Source: Mumia sp. Pv4-285 (GTDB lineage Bacteria > Actinomycetota > Actinomycetes > Propionibacteriales > Nocardioidaceae). Taken from it: a DNA stretch of 64,000 nucleotides. Shown one piece after another: positions 1-10,325 of this stretch (its first letter is position 1; every line of letters begins with the position of its first letter). The position numbers were made by a program, and so were the translations under genes. The notes below the pieces were generated by a model. The model saw nothing but the letters and a program-made list of their open reading frames with translations, made no database searches and was not told where the DNA came from. The DNA is taken from positions 4,092,001 to 4,156,000 of the forward strand of contig NZ_CP162023.1 in NCBI RefSeq assembly GCF_041320275.1, given 5' to 3'.

Positions 1-1
1 C

Positions 2-1557
<1,556 letters not shown>

Positions 1558-1588
1558 ACGCGCCAGAGCCTGCGCGCCGGCCGCCGGC

Positions 1589-3889
1589 TCAGGCGCGGAT
1601 CTCGAGAGCGGCGCCGGTCCGAGGGGCGAGCCCACGTCGTACGGCCCACCGCTCCGGGACGAGAGCGCGGTCGGGGCCGGCCAGCAGCTGGAGCGCCTCG
1701 CGCAGCCGCAGACCGTACGCCTCGACCTGCGCGAGAGCGTCGGAGACCTGGCCCGAGCCCCGCATCGCCGCCAGGTCGAGCACGAGGACGTCGACGTCGA
1801 ACGCGTCGAAGTCGAAGGCGTGCGCCTGGTAGGCGATCCGTCGCAGCTCGGTCGACCGGTCTGTGTCCGCCCCGAGGCGTACGGCAGCCGCCTCGATGAC
1901 GCCGAACCCGCTCGACCTGCGCAGTGCCTGCGTGTTCGGCGCCGCGAAGACACGTCCGCCGAGGTCGAGACCGGCGAGCGCGGCCAGGTCCTCGTGCACG
2001 ACGGCACCGGCCGGGAGGACGACCGCAAGGTCGACGTCGGGCAGCAGGTCGCCCAGGGTCAGGACGATGTCGACGGTCGATCCGTTCGTCTCGACCGTAC
2101 GCACCTCGACGGCAGGCTGTGCGGCGATCTCGACGTCACCGGCACCCGGGCCGACGAGCGTCACCCGGACCGGCTGGCGGCTGTGCGCGTCGAGCGACGC
2201 GAGCAGAGCGGTGAGCTGGTCGGTCACCGCGCCGCGGCCGACGACCACGACGACCTCGTGACCGTTCGCGGCCGGCTCTACCGCCGCGGGAGCCTGCCCT
2301 GCGCGAGACACGAGCACGCCGCGAGCACGGACGGCCGGCAGCGGGCGCGACCGGACCGGCGTCGCGGCAGGCGCCTCGTGACGGCTGCGCGCGTCTGCCA
2401 CCCGCTCGGCCGTCACCTCGCGCCACAACGCGTAGACCTCGTCGGGCGCTGCGCCGTCGAGGATGGAGTCGAGCACCTGCTCGAGCAGCCCCGTGATGCC
2501 GGTGCGGATGTCGGAGAGCCGCTGGTCGTCGAGGGGGATCAGACCGGCGAAGCGCGGGTCGGACGGCTTCGGCGGCACGAACTCGGCGTCCATGCCCAAG
2601 GAACGCGCCGGCAGGTAGGCGTGGAGGCGGCTGGTCACGAGACCGCTGTGCTGCGTCCGATAGGTCTCCAGCAGGGCGGCCGCGCGGAGGAGGTTGTCGA
2701 CGAACGGTGTGGTACGGATCCGGTCGTCGCCGTGGCGGTAGGTGACGCCGCCCTCGGGGACCTGGTCCGCGGGGACGTCGACGTACGCACGAGGGGCGTC
2801 CGCCGCCGGCACGTCGACGAGATCGGGGAAGACCGTGCTGACCGTCGTCGTCACGCATCCCGAGAAGAACGCCGGGACGTCCATCGAGAGGAGGAGGTCG
2901 ACCGTCGTCCAGTCGCGACAGCCGATCGGACCGTGCTCGCGCAGGTAGTCGACCACCTCGGGCGTCAGGAGGTCGCGCTTGCTGCAGTGGAAGCTCACGA
3001 AGACCGGGAGAAGGTTCGCGTGGAACGGCAGGCCGTACCGGCTCGTCCCGAACAGCGCGTGCATGTACCAGCCGAAGGCGATCGTCCACGTCTGCGGCGG
3101 CACCTCTGCGTACGCCGACGCGTCCCTGTCGACGGTGATGACGGAGACGTCGGCGGCCGGCCCGTCGTGCCTCAGGCGATCGGGGACCCGTCCCTGGAGC
3201 TCGGTCAGCGCGGTGGCGAGCCTCTCGTCGCCCTCGAACCGAACCTTGGTGCGGCGCACCAGGTGACCCAGCACCGCCAGGCTCTGGACGTGGTCGCCGA
3301 TGTTGGCCGACGCGCGACGCCGGCCCGGGTGGCCGTAGGCGAGCACCGCGAACGGCACCGTCCCCGGCGCGACCGCAGGCGCCGACGCGGAGACGGGGTC
3401 ACGCTCGACCCACGAGCGCATCCAGTCGCGCGACTCGCGGACGTGACGCTCCGTACGGTCACGCGACGTCACCGCGTCGTCGAGGCGGGCGTAGAGCGAC
3501 CGGGCGAGGTCGCTCTCGCGCTCGGCGAAGGCGAGACCGACGGCGACGTCCCACCCGCCGGGTGCCACGTCGGCGGTCGGGTCGGCGACGAGCTCGCGCA
3601 GGCTCGTGAGCACGCTTGCTCGGTCGTGGGCGAGACCCGACCGGAGGTACTCCTCCAGCGCCCAGCGACGCCAGTCGGCGGTGGGGACGTCCTGGAACCG
3701 GTCCCACGCCAGCGCCAGGTGGCCCGCCTCGTACGCCGCGACCGCCGAGGCGACCGCCGGCGGAGGCGTCGCACCGCGGCTCGACACCCGCGGTCGAGGC
3801 AGCAGCGCCCCGACGACGGGGACGCGGCGGAGCCGACCGGCCCATCGCCTCGCACGGCGGCGGATCCGACGGGGGGGCGTCGTGGTCAT
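1589..3889 (-). CDS. Polysaccharide pyruvyltransferase-family protein with degenerate GT8-like C-terminal domain
   Basis: A 766-residue composite protein. Residues about 1-175 are basic then helical. Residues about 178-480 resemble the polysaccharide pyruvyl transferase family (CsaB/WcaK type), with IGCRDWTT at about 322 and TSRLHAYLPA at about 419, both typical of that fold. Residues about 545-766 look like a GT8-type glycosyltransferase: a FDVDVLVLDLAAMR segment matches the usual FNxGVxxxDLxxWR, but the place where GT8 enzymes carry the DxD metal motif reads VVLPAGAVV, so sugar transfer by this half is doubtful. The ATG at 3889 has a TGGAGAA ribosome site; longer starts exist in the frame. 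It is convergent with rmlCD and divergent from the TagE-like glycosyltransferase, suggesting modification of a secreted glycan. The acceptor is unknown. Confidence 0.7.
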   Translation of the reverse strand: MTTTPPRRIRRRARRWAGRLRRVPVVGALLPRPRVSSRGATPPPAVASAVAAYEAGHLALAWDRFQDVPTADWRRWALEEYLRSGLAHDRASVLTSLRELVADPTADVAPGGWDVAVGLAFAERESDLARSLYARLDDAVTSRDRTERHVRESRDWMRSWVERDPVSASAPAVAPGTVPFAVLAYGHPGRRRASANIGDHVQSLAVLGHLVRRTKVRFEGDERLATALTELQGRVPDRLRHDGPAADVSVITVDRDASAYAEVPPQTWTIAFGWYMHALFGTSRYGLPFHANLLPVFVSFHCSKRDLLTPEVVDYLREHGPIGCRDWTTVDLLLSMDVPAFFSGCVTTTVSTVFPDLVDVPAADAPRAYVDVPADQVPEGGVTYRHGDDRIRTTPFVDNLLRAAALLETYRTQHSGLVTSRLHAYLPARSLGMDAEFVPPKPSDPRFAGLIPLDDQRLSDIRTGITGLLEQVLDSILDGAAPDEVYALWREVTAERVADARSRHEAPAATPVRSRPLPAVRARGVLVSRAGQAPAAVEPAANGHEVVVVVGRGAVTDQLTALLASLDAHSRQPVRVTLVGPGAGDVEIAAQPAVEVRTVETNGSTVDIVLTLGDLLPDVDLAVVLPAGAVVHEDLAALAGLDLGGRVFAAPNTQALRRSSGFGVIEAAAVRLGADTDRSTELRRIAYQAHAFDFDAFDVDVLVLDLAAMRGSGQVSDALAQVEAYGLRLREALQLLAGPDRALVPERWAVRRGLAPRTGAALEIRA

Positions 3890-3959
3890 GCGTTCTCCAG
3901 ACATCTGGCGTTTTCGTCCCATGTGCGAGCAAGAGTCGCAGATCGACCGCTGGCGCACC

Positions 3960-3965
3960 TACGCT
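3960..3965 (+). promoter_or_regulatory. -10 hexamer TACGCT for leaderless start at 3972
   Basis: TACGCT ends 6 bases before the GTG at 3972, the spacing expected if transcription begins at or next to the start codon. It supports GTG 3972 over the in-frame ATGs at 3888 and 3921 for the glycosyltransferase. Confidence 0.45.
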
Positions 3966-3971
3966 ATCGGC

Positions 3972-5759
3972 GTGGCGCGCACCAAGATCGTACGGGAACC
4001 CCTCGGGTCCGAGACCCACCTGCCCGAAGGCACCTATGTCGCCGCCGCACGAAGGGTTCGCCTGAACAAGGGCGGCCGGACCAGCGCGGTCCTCATGCGG
4101 ACCAAGATGTTGTCCGAGCTCGGCGGCCGGCGCTCGTTGCTCGCCACCTACGACGACTACCCCGAGTACGACCGGGTCCGTCGCACGCTGGTCGAGCAGG
4201 GGAAGCTCCGTGATCCCGCGGACCTCGTGAACCTCTTCGAGTTCTACCGCGAGCGTTCCCCTGCAGACCTGGGCCGTGGATCCCGACCCCTCCGCGGCAT
4301 CGCCCGGACGACGGCGCGTGACCGGCCGCGGTCCGACGGCACACCGGGCTCCCGGAAGCACGTCAGGTCCAACGGATCGGTCGTCGCGGTCGACCACCTA
4401 CGACCCGACGGGTCAGTGTTCCTGCGGGTTCCCTCCGGGACCTCCCGCACGCCGTACGCGCTCGTCGACCACGACGGTCGCGTCGTCCGGACGTGGCGGC
4501 GGCATCGTGCCCTGCTTCGTACGTGGCTGCTCGACCTGGTGCCCGACGGGGAGGTCTTCGTCACCGCGGACAACCGGTTCACCGGTCTGCTCCTGATGGG
4601 CATCCGGTCGCCCCGGGTTCGCCTCCTCGAGGTCGTTCACAACCCGCACACCCGTGGCGACCACCGGTGGGACCGGCCCGTCCTCGACACGTTCCGGCGC
4701 GTCTTCGACCATCTCGACCGGCTCGACGGTCTGGTGCTCCTCACCGACCGTCAGCGACAGGACGTCGCGAGACAGTTCGGGGCCACCAACAACCTGTTCA
4801 CGGTGCCCAATCCCATCCGCCCTGCCGATGACGCGGGTTCGGTGCCGCACGACCGCTCGGAGTTCGTCGTCCTTGCCCGGCTGGAGCGCCAGAAGCGCAT
4901 CGGCCAGGCCCTCCGAGCGTTCGCCCTGGTGCTCCCGTCGGTGCCCGACGCCACGCTGAGCGTCTACGGCGACGGGAGTCAGCGAGCCCGGCTCGAAGCC
5001 CTCGCGCACAAGCTCGGGCTCGCTGAGCGCGTCACCTTCTACGGGTTCGACCCGGGCGCACGCAAGAAGCTGCAGTCGGCGACGGCACTCGTGGTGACGA
5101 GCAGCCACGAGGGCTACCCGCTCGCCACGCTCGAGGCCATGAGCAGCGGTTGCCCGGTCGTCGGCTTCGACGTGAAGTACGGCATGCGCGAGCAGGTCAC
5201 CGACGGCGAGAACGGGTTCCTCGTCGAGGACGGTGACCTGGACGGCCTCGCCGCAAGGATGGTCGAGCTGGCCCGCGACCCGGAGCTGGTCGAGCGGATG
5301 GGACGCGCGGCTCGCCTCCGCGCCGACGAGCACACGCCCGAGAGCATCCTCCCGCGTTGGGCCGAGGTCTTCTCACGCGTCCACGACCAGGCACCCACGA
5401 GGACCCGGCTGAGGGCCAGCAGGCTCGTCCGCTCGACTCTCGGGCCCTCGCGTGGTCCGGCGTCGGCGGGCCTGCTCGTCAGCGCTGTCGTGGCCGTCCT
5501 CGGCTCCGGCCCACGACCGGGCCCGCAATCGGTCACCGCCTCGCTGGACCTCGTCGTCGACGAGACCGGTGAGATCGTGAGCACCCCGTTGCGGGTGTCG
5601 AGACGGGCCGGCCTGGTCCGCCTGAAAGGCGACGTGCCCGAGTCGCAGGTCGCTCCCCTCGGAGACGCCGTCGTCCGCGCCAGGCTCGTCCTGGTCTGGC
5701 AGAACTCGAGCCTCGAGTTCGACCTGGGGACGGGCACGGTCGACGCGCTGCGCGCCTGA
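3972..5759 (+). CDS. TagE-like glycosyltransferase (GT4 fold) with extra C-terminal domain
   Basis: The 595-residue product (from GTG 3972) begins with a region like that of poly(glycerol-phosphate) glucosyltransferases of the TagE/Gtf1 kind: a basic patch rich in GGRTSAVLMRTK followed by LATYDDYPEY. The GT-B core follows, with EFVVLARLERQKRI, a YGDGSQ turn, and the nucleotide-sugar motif SSHEGYPLATLEAMSSGCPV containing the EX7E glutamates. About 120 C-terminal residues are beta-rich and unlike the rest. It should act in the cytoplasm, adding sugar to a wall glycopolymer or protein. A 82-base spacer separates it from the divergent pyruvyltransferase gene. No teichoic-acid polymerase is nearby, so the acceptor cannot be named. 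Confidence 0.72.
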   Translation: MARTKIVREPLGSETHLPEGTYVAAARRVRLNKGGRTSAVLMRTKMLSELGGRRSLLATYDDYPEYDRVRRTLVEQGKLRDPADLVNLFEFYRERSPADLGRGSRPLRGIARTTARDRPRSDGTPGSRKHVRSNGSVVAVDHLRPDGSVFLRVPSGTSRTPYALVDHDGRVVRTWRRHRALLRTWLLDLVPDGEVFVTADNRFTGLLLMGIRSPRVRLLEVVHNPHTRGDHRWDRPVLDTFRRVFDHLDRLDGLVLLTDRQRQDVARQFGATNNLFTVPNPIRPADDAGSVPHDRSEFVVLARLERQKRIGQALRAFALVLPSVPDATLSVYGDGSQRARLEALAHKLGLAERVTFYGFDPGARKKLQSATALVVTSSHEGYPLATLEAMSSGCPVVGFDVKYGMREQVTDGENGFLVEDGDLDGLAARMVELARDPELVERMGRAARLRADEHTPESILPRWAEVFSRVHDQAPTRTRLRASRLVRSTLGPSRGPASAGLLVSAVVAVLGSGPRPGPQSVTASLDLVVDETGEIVSTPLRVSRRAGLVRLKGDVPESQVAPLGDAVVRARLVLVWQNSSLEFDLGTGTVDALRA

Positions 5760-5773
5760 CGGGCAGCGCTCGC

Positions 5774-6652
5774 CTACGGGCGACCCAGGGTCTCACGGAC
5801 GAGGTGGAGCTTCGCTCGCTCCTCGCGACGCCACCCGTCCCTGCCCTCGAAGTAGTCGTCGACGGCCTTGCGGCAGCCCGACCACGCGTAGTAGTCGTCG
5901 AGGATGATCCGCCCACCGGGCACGATCAGCGGAGCCAGCCGCTCCAGGCAGGTCATCGTCGACTCGTACCAGTCGCCGTCCAGGTGCGCGAGGACGACAG
6001 GCTCGTCCAGGTCGATCGTGTCGGCGAAGAGCCCCTTGACCAGCTCGACCGACGAGGAGTCGACGGTCACGCCGTGCCGCGCGAAGGAGTCCTGCACCTC
6101 GGTGTAGAGGTCGTCGCGGTACCCGTAGTAGGTCGACCCACCGATGCCCTTGGCGCCGCCGGCCGTGATCTTGTCGTAGCGACGGTGGACGTCGGCACCG
6201 TCGGACTCCGTGGGCGGCGGGATCATCCCGAACACGTCGTAGACGTACATCGGTCGGTCCGGGCTCTTCGCCGCCGCCATCACGATCGCCGAACCTCCGC
6301 GTGCCGTGCCTGCCTCGACGACCGCTCCCTCGAGCCCGGAGCGCTCCGCGTCGAGGACGGCGAGTGCCAGCGTGCGCAGGTACGTCGCGCTCAGGTAGCT
6401 CAGGTGCTCCTCGCGGACTCCTGCGACGACCTTCTCGACGTCGTCGCTCAGCACGAGCCCGCGGCGGGCGTCGGCGAGCTGCGCCTCGAGCTCCGCCAGG
6501 TCGCGTTGGGAGCGCCGCAGCGCCCGCCGGGCCTTCTTCAGCCTGGACCGGAGGTCTTCCTGGTCGTCCGTCTGGTCGGGCTGCTGGTCAGGGTGGCCGA
6601 ACCACCGGGACGCTCGGATTCGTCGTATACGCACGGAGTCATCGAACACCAC
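5774..6652 (-). CDS. TylF/MycF-family O-methyltransferase
   Basis: This 292-residue protein belongs to the macrocin O-methyltransferase (TylF) family of SAM-dependent, metal-assisted sugar methyltransferases. Visible motifs are VVEAGTARGGSAIVMA (SAM loop), VYDVFGMIPPP, VVLAHLDGDWYESTMTCLERL, and PGGRIILDDYYAWSGCRKAV, whose acidic residues bind the metal in the family. Residues about 30-75 form a charged coiled coil not found in the antibiotic enzymes. The first codon is GTG at 6652 with an AGGAG 9 bases upstream; a second GTG follows directly. It is convergent with the TagE-like gene and probably methylates a sugar on the glycan made by this locus rather than a macrolide, since no polyketide genes are present. 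Confidence 0.78.
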   Translation of the reverse strand: MVFDDSVRIRRIRASRWFGHPDQQPDQTDDQEDLRSRLKKARRALRRSQRDLAELEAQLADARRGLVLSDDVEKVVAGVREEHLSYLSATYLRTLALAVLDAERSGLEGAVVEAGTARGGSAIVMAAAKSPDRPMYVYDVFGMIPPPTESDGADVHRRYDKITAGGAKGIGGSTYYGYRDDLYTEVQDSFARHGVTVDSSSVELVKGLFADTIDLDEPVVLAHLDGDWYESTMTCLERLAPLIVPGGRIILDDYYAWSGCRKAVDDYFEGRDGWRREERAKLHLVRETLGRP

Positions 6653-6668
6653 GAAGGTGCGCTCCTGC

Positions 6669-6674
6669 TAGCGT
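6669..6674 (+). promoter_or_regulatory. -10 hexamer TAGCGT for leaderless methyltransferase gene
   Basis: TAGCGT ends 6 bases before the GTG at 6681. No Shine-Dalgarno is present, which fits a leaderless message. Confidence 0.45.
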
Positions 6675-6680
6675 CGCCGC

Positions 6681-7598
6681 GTGATGGACTGGCGGACGGC
6701 CTGGGAAGCGGCCCTCTACGGGGCGGACGGCTTCTACCGCCGCGAGTCGCCCGCCGAGCACTTCCGGACGTCCGTGCACGCTTCCGGCGGTTTCGCCGCT
6801 GCCGTCCTCGAGTACGCACGCCGCCACCGGCTGCGGTCGGTGGTGGACCTCGGCGCAGGACGGGGCGAGCTCCTCGGCGCGCTCGACGCGTTGGCACCGG
6901 GCGAGCTCGCGCTGCACGGCGTCGACGTCCGGCCACGTCCCCCGGAGCTGCACGAGCGGATCACCTGGAGCAGCGAGCTCCCTGATCGGATCGTCGGGCT
7001 GCTGTTCGCCAACGAGCTGCTCGACAACGTCCCCTGCGACGTCGTCGAGTGCGACGCCGACGGTGTCGTGCGCGGCGTGCTCGTCGACCCGGTCGGTGGT
7101 GACGAACAGCTCGGCGAGCCGGTGCGGGACCCGGACGTGCTGGAGTGGCTGGAGCGGTGGTGGCCGCTGACCGAGGCCGGGGCGCGAGCCGAGGTCGGCG
7201 TGACGCGCGAGGCGGTGTGGAGCGACGCCGTGGCACGCCTCGAGCAGGGCGTGGCCATCGCGATCGACTACGGGCACCTGCGTGCCGACCGACCGCCTTT
7301 CGGCAGCGTGCGCTCGTACCGTGACGGCCACGAGGTCACCGTCGCCCTCGACGGCTCGTGCGACGTGACCGCTCACGTCGCGGTGGATGCGTTGGCCCGT
7401 GCGGTGGACGGAGCACTGGTCCGTCAGCGGGACGCCCTGCGGGACCTGGGCACCGACGGTACGCGTCCGCCCATCGGGCTCGCGTCCACCGATCCACGCG
7501 CGTACGTCGCCGCCCTCTCGGCGGCCTCGGGCGCCGCCGAGCTCACCGCCGCGGGAGGGCTCGGCGACTTCTGGTGGGTCGTCAGCGAGGTCCGCTGA
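6681..7598 (+). CDS. MidA/NDUFAF7-like class I SAM-dependent methyltransferase
   Basis: The 305-residue protein has a FYRRESPAEHFRTSVHAS N-terminus and a SAM-binding VVDLGAGRGELLGAL loop, then FANELLDNVP, which is the pattern of the DUF185/MidA (NDUFAF7) family. In mitochondria that family methylates an arginine of complex I; bacterial members are mostly unassigned. IAIDYGHLR and the late GDFWWVV fit the family too. Translation could start at GTG 6681 or the adjacent ATG 6684. It is divergent from the TylF-like gene and its last 17 bases overlap the convergent methyltransferase gene at 7582-8421. Confidence 0.72.
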   Translation: MMDWRTAWEAALYGADGFYRRESPAEHFRTSVHASGGFAAAVLEYARRHRLRSVVDLGAGRGELLGALDALAPGELALHGVDVRPRPPELHERITWSSELPDRIVGLLFANELLDNVPCDVVECDADGVVRGVLVDPVGGDEQLGEPVRDPDVLEWLERWWPLTEAGARAEVGVTREAVWSDAVARLEQGVAIAIDYGHLRADRPPFGSVRSYRDGHEVTVALDGSCDVTAHVAVDALARAVDGALVRQRDALRDLGTDGTRPPIGLASTDPRAYVAALSAASGAAELTAAGGLGDFWWVVSEVR

Positions 7599-8421
7599 GG
7601 CGCTTCCGGAGCCGCCTGACCTGGCGTCGTACGTTGCGGCGGGCCGCTCGGACCGCGTCGCGCACCGGCAGCGGCACCATGGCCCTCACCCGACGCCGCA
7701 GAGGAGCGCCGGCCCTTGCCTGCTCCGCCTCCCACGCGGCGTGGTCGGCGGGGTTCCAGCTCGCGAGCCCGGTCTTCTGCGTCCTCGGGGCGCTGACAGG
7801 ACCGCGTTCGAACACGACGATGCTGTCGTAGAAGTGCATCGACCGCGTGGTGCGGGTGAAGTCGTCGACGACGAGTCCGGGTTCGACGCTGTGGAACGCG
7901 TTGAGCCGGTCGGTGAGCGCCTTCGCGTACTCCATGAAGGTCCCGTCGCGGCCGAGCCCGCCGTCGTACTTGGGTTTGTAGCTCGTGAGCAGGTCCTCGA
8001 TCAGGAACACTCCGTCGGGCGACATCCGCGGGTAGAGCTCCTCGAACGTGGCGATCTGCTGGGCCGGGTAGTGGCCGCCGTCCTCGATGATGACGTCGAT
8101 CGTGCCGGCGACCTCGGCGACCTCGGCGAGGAATCCGCGGTCGGCCTGGTCACCGATCATGATCGTCGTCCGATCGTCGGCCCACGCTCGGCAGCGCGGA
8201 TCGATGTCGACGCCGACGAACCGCGCGTCCGGCCCGAAGTAGTCCTGCCACATCTGCATGGACCCGCCGTACTGGACGCCGAACTCCACGACCGTGATCG
8301 GCTTGCCACGGAAGCGTTGGAAGTGGCGTTCGTACACGTCGAAGTAGTGGACCCACTTGTGGATCTGACGGCCCTGGTTGCGTTGGAAGTAGCGTTCGAG
8401 GTCGTTGTCGCTCCGGCTCAT
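7582..8421 (-). CDS. Class I SAM-dependent methyltransferase (CmcI/sugar O-methyltransferase-like)
   Basis: A 279-residue protein. ITVVEFGVQYGGSMQMW is a SAM-binding loop, FVGVDIDPRC the acidic end of strand 2, VIIEDGGHYPAQQ and VFLIEDLLTSY the later core strands. This arrangement, with a basic C-terminal tail of about 60 residues, is like cephalosporin hydroxylase-type and mycinose-type methyltransferases often seen in surface polysaccharide clusters. ATG 8421 is preceded by GGTGAGG; the frame could also begin at an upstream ATG 9 bases away. The start lies just inside the end of the acyl-CoA ligase gene, so the two may be cotranscribed. The substrate is unknown; a sugar is inferred from the locus. 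Confidence 0.7.
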   Translation of the reverse strand: MSRSDNDLERYFQRNQGRQIHKWVHYFDVYERHFQRFRGKPITVVEFGVQYGGSMQMWQDYFGPDARFVGVDIDPRCRAWADDRTTIMIGDQADRGFLAEVAEVAGTIDVIIEDGGHYPAQQIATFEELYPRMSPDGVFLIEDLLTSYKPKYDGGLGRDGTFMEYAKALTDRLNAFHSVEPGLVVDDFTRTTRSMHFYDSIVVFERGPVSAPRTQKTGLASWNPADHAAWEAEQARAGAPLRRRVRAMVPLPVRDAVRAARRNVRRQVRRLRKRLSGPR

Positions 8422-8426
8422 GGTCC

Positions 8427-10076
8427 TCACCCTGTCGTGTCTGCGCCACGCACCACGTCAAGCGCGCCGTCGGCGTAGGCGCTCCGAAGCACCTTCTTGT
8501 CGAACTTCCCGACCGAGGTGCGCGGCACCGCCTCGATGAACGTCCAGGCGTCGGGCAGCTGCCACTTCGCGAACGAGCCCGCCAGGTGCTCGCGCAGCGC
8601 CTCGGGCGTCACGTCGGCGCCGGGGCGCACCACCACGGTCGCGAGCGGTCGCTCCTGCCACTTCTCGTCCGGGATCCCGACGACGGCCGCCTCGACGACG
8701 TCGGGGTGCCCCATCAGCGCGTTCTCGAGCTCGACCGACGAGATCCACTCCCCACCCGACTTGATGACGTCCTTCGCGCGGTCGGTGAGCGTGATGAAGC
8801 CCTGTCGGTCGATCGTCCCGACGTCGCCCGTGCGCAGCCACCCGTCGCGGAACTTCTCCGGGTCGTCGTCGAGGTAGTAGGCGCCGGTGATCCAGGGTCC
8901 CCGTACCTCGACCTCTCCGACGGCCTCACCGTCGTGCGGGAGCACCTCCCCGTCGCCGCCGACGAGCCGCCCCTCGACACCGCCGAGCAGCCGCCCCTGG
9001 CCGATGCGGTACGGCCATGCCTCCTCGTCGGACAGCCCCACCGGCGGCTTGCCGGAGGTCGCGACCGGCGAGGTCTCGGTCATGCCCCACGCCTGCTGGA
9101 TGCGTACGCCGTGCCGGTCCCACAGCGCACGCTGGAGCGACTCGGGGACGGCGGAGCCGCCGCACAGCACCGCCCGGAGCGACGTGAGGTCGGCGGGATG
9201 CTCGTCGATCCAGCCGAGCACGTCGTTGAAGATGGTCGGCACCCCGCCGGCGATGGTCGGGCGCGTCTCCTCCATCAGCCGGACGAGCGGCTCGGCCTGG
9301 AGCCACCGGTCCGGCATGATCAACGACGCACCGACGAGCACCGCGGCGTACGGAAGGCCCCACGCGTTGGCGTGGAACATCGGCACGACCGGCAGCACGC
9401 GGTCGTCGGGGCCCATCCCGGCGTTGTCGCCCATCGCGATCGACATCGAGTGCAGGTACGCCGAGCGGTGGCTGTAGACGACGCCCTTGGGGTTGCCCGT
9501 GGTGCCGCTGGTGTAGCACATCGCGGCGGCGTCGCGCTCGTCCACCTCGGGCCACACGAAGTCCTCGGACGCCGCCTCGAGCACCTCCTCGTACCGCAGG
9601 ACCACCTTGCCGGCCGCCTCGAGCGGCGACAGGTCGGTCTGCTCCGTCTCCGGCCCCGAGACGAGGACGTGGGTGACGGTCTCCATCTGCGGCAGCATCG
9701 CGGCGAAAGGCGTCACCAGCGAGGCGTCGACGATGACGGCGCGGTCCTCCGCGTGGTTGACCACGTAGACGACCTGCTCCGGGAACAGCCGGATGTTGAT
9801 CGTGTGGAGCACGGCGCCCATCGACGGGATCGCGAGGTAGGCCTCGAGGTGCTCGGCGTTGTTCCACATGAACGTGCCGACCCGCTCGTCGCCGGTGATG
9901 CCGATGTCGCGCAGCGCGTTGGCGAGCCGCGCGGCGCGGCGCCCGACGTCGCCGTACGAGCGGCTTCGCGTGCCGTCGGCCGTCGCCGTGACGACGGTCG
10001 CATCGGCGTACGCCGTCGTCCCGTAGCGCAAGATCCGGCTGAGGCTGAGGGGGACGTCCTGCATGGTGCTGCGCAT
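8427..10076 (-). CDS. Fatty acyl-CoA ligase (medium/long chain, AMP-forming)
   Basis: The 549-residue enzyme belongs to the ANL superfamily and would activate a fatty acid with ATP and CoA in two steps through an acyl-AMP. Motifs include the phosphate loop YTSGTTGNPKGVVYSHRS, QQAWGMTETSP, YLDDDPEKFRDGWLRTGDVG and the C-terminal catalytic lysine region PRTSVGKFDKK. Overall it is closest in pattern to AlkK-type medium-chain ligases (HTINIRLFPEQ, MFHANAWG). ATG 10076 has a GGAGG six bases upstream; a longer frame upstream lacks a ribosome site. It precedes the methyltransferase gene by a small overlap zone. The physiological acid cannot be deduced. Confidence 0.88.
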   Translation of the reverse strand: MRSTMQDVPLSLSRILRYGTTAYADATVVTATADGTRSRSYGDVGRRAARLANALRDIGITGDERVGTFMWNNAEHLEAYLAIPSMGAVLHTINIRLFPEQVVYVVNHAEDRAVIVDASLVTPFAAMLPQMETVTHVLVSGPETEQTDLSPLEAAGKVVLRYEEVLEAASEDFVWPEVDERDAAAMCYTSGTTGNPKGVVYSHRSAYLHSMSIAMGDNAGMGPDDRVLPVVPMFHANAWGLPYAAVLVGASLIMPDRWLQAEPLVRLMEETRPTIAGGVPTIFNDVLGWIDEHPADLTSLRAVLCGGSAVPESLQRALWDRHGVRIQQAWGMTETSPVATSGKPPVGLSDEEAWPYRIGQGRLLGGVEGRLVGGDGEVLPHDGEAVGEVEVRGPWITGAYYLDDDPEKFRDGWLRTGDVGTIDRQGFITLTDRAKDVIKSGGEWISSVELENALMGHPDVVEAAVVGIPDEKWQERPLATVVVRPGADVTPEALREHLAGSFAKWQLPDAWTFIEAVPRTSVGKFDKKVLRSAYADGALDVVRGADTTG

Positions 10077-10169
10077 CGAGAACCTCCGAGGAGCATGGCC
10101 TGGGTCACACAGTGTGCCGGAGGTGCGCGCAGGGGACCACCCTCTGCGTCGCGCTTTGCAGCGGCGGCG

Positions 10170-10175
10170 CTTATA
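10170..10175 (-). promoter_or_regulatory. Possible -10 hexamer TATAAG for acyl-CoA ligase
   Basis: On the minus strand TATAAG lies about 95 bases before the ligase ATG in a locally less GC-rich stretch. No clear -35 was found at 17 bases. Confidence 0.35.
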
Positions 10176-10244
10176 CCACTGCAACCCGAGTTGTGTCTGG
10201 AAGTTTCACGGATCTCCAGTTGCATGAAGCGAACGCAGCCGGGA

Positions 10245-10264
10245 ACGTGAGGGAAATCTCACGT
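10245..10264. promoter_or_regulatory. 20-bp inverted repeat upstream of M14 carboxypeptidase
   Basis: ACGTGAG-N6-CTCACGT is a perfect 7-bp palindrome 61 bases before the TTG start. It could be an operator for the peptidase gene or a short hairpin in its leader; nothing else in the window repeats it. Confidence 0.4.
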
Positions 10265-10325
10265 GGTCGCCGCGGGGGCTCGAGCCATCGGCGAACGGTC
10301 GACCACCCGCGAAAGGAAAACGACC

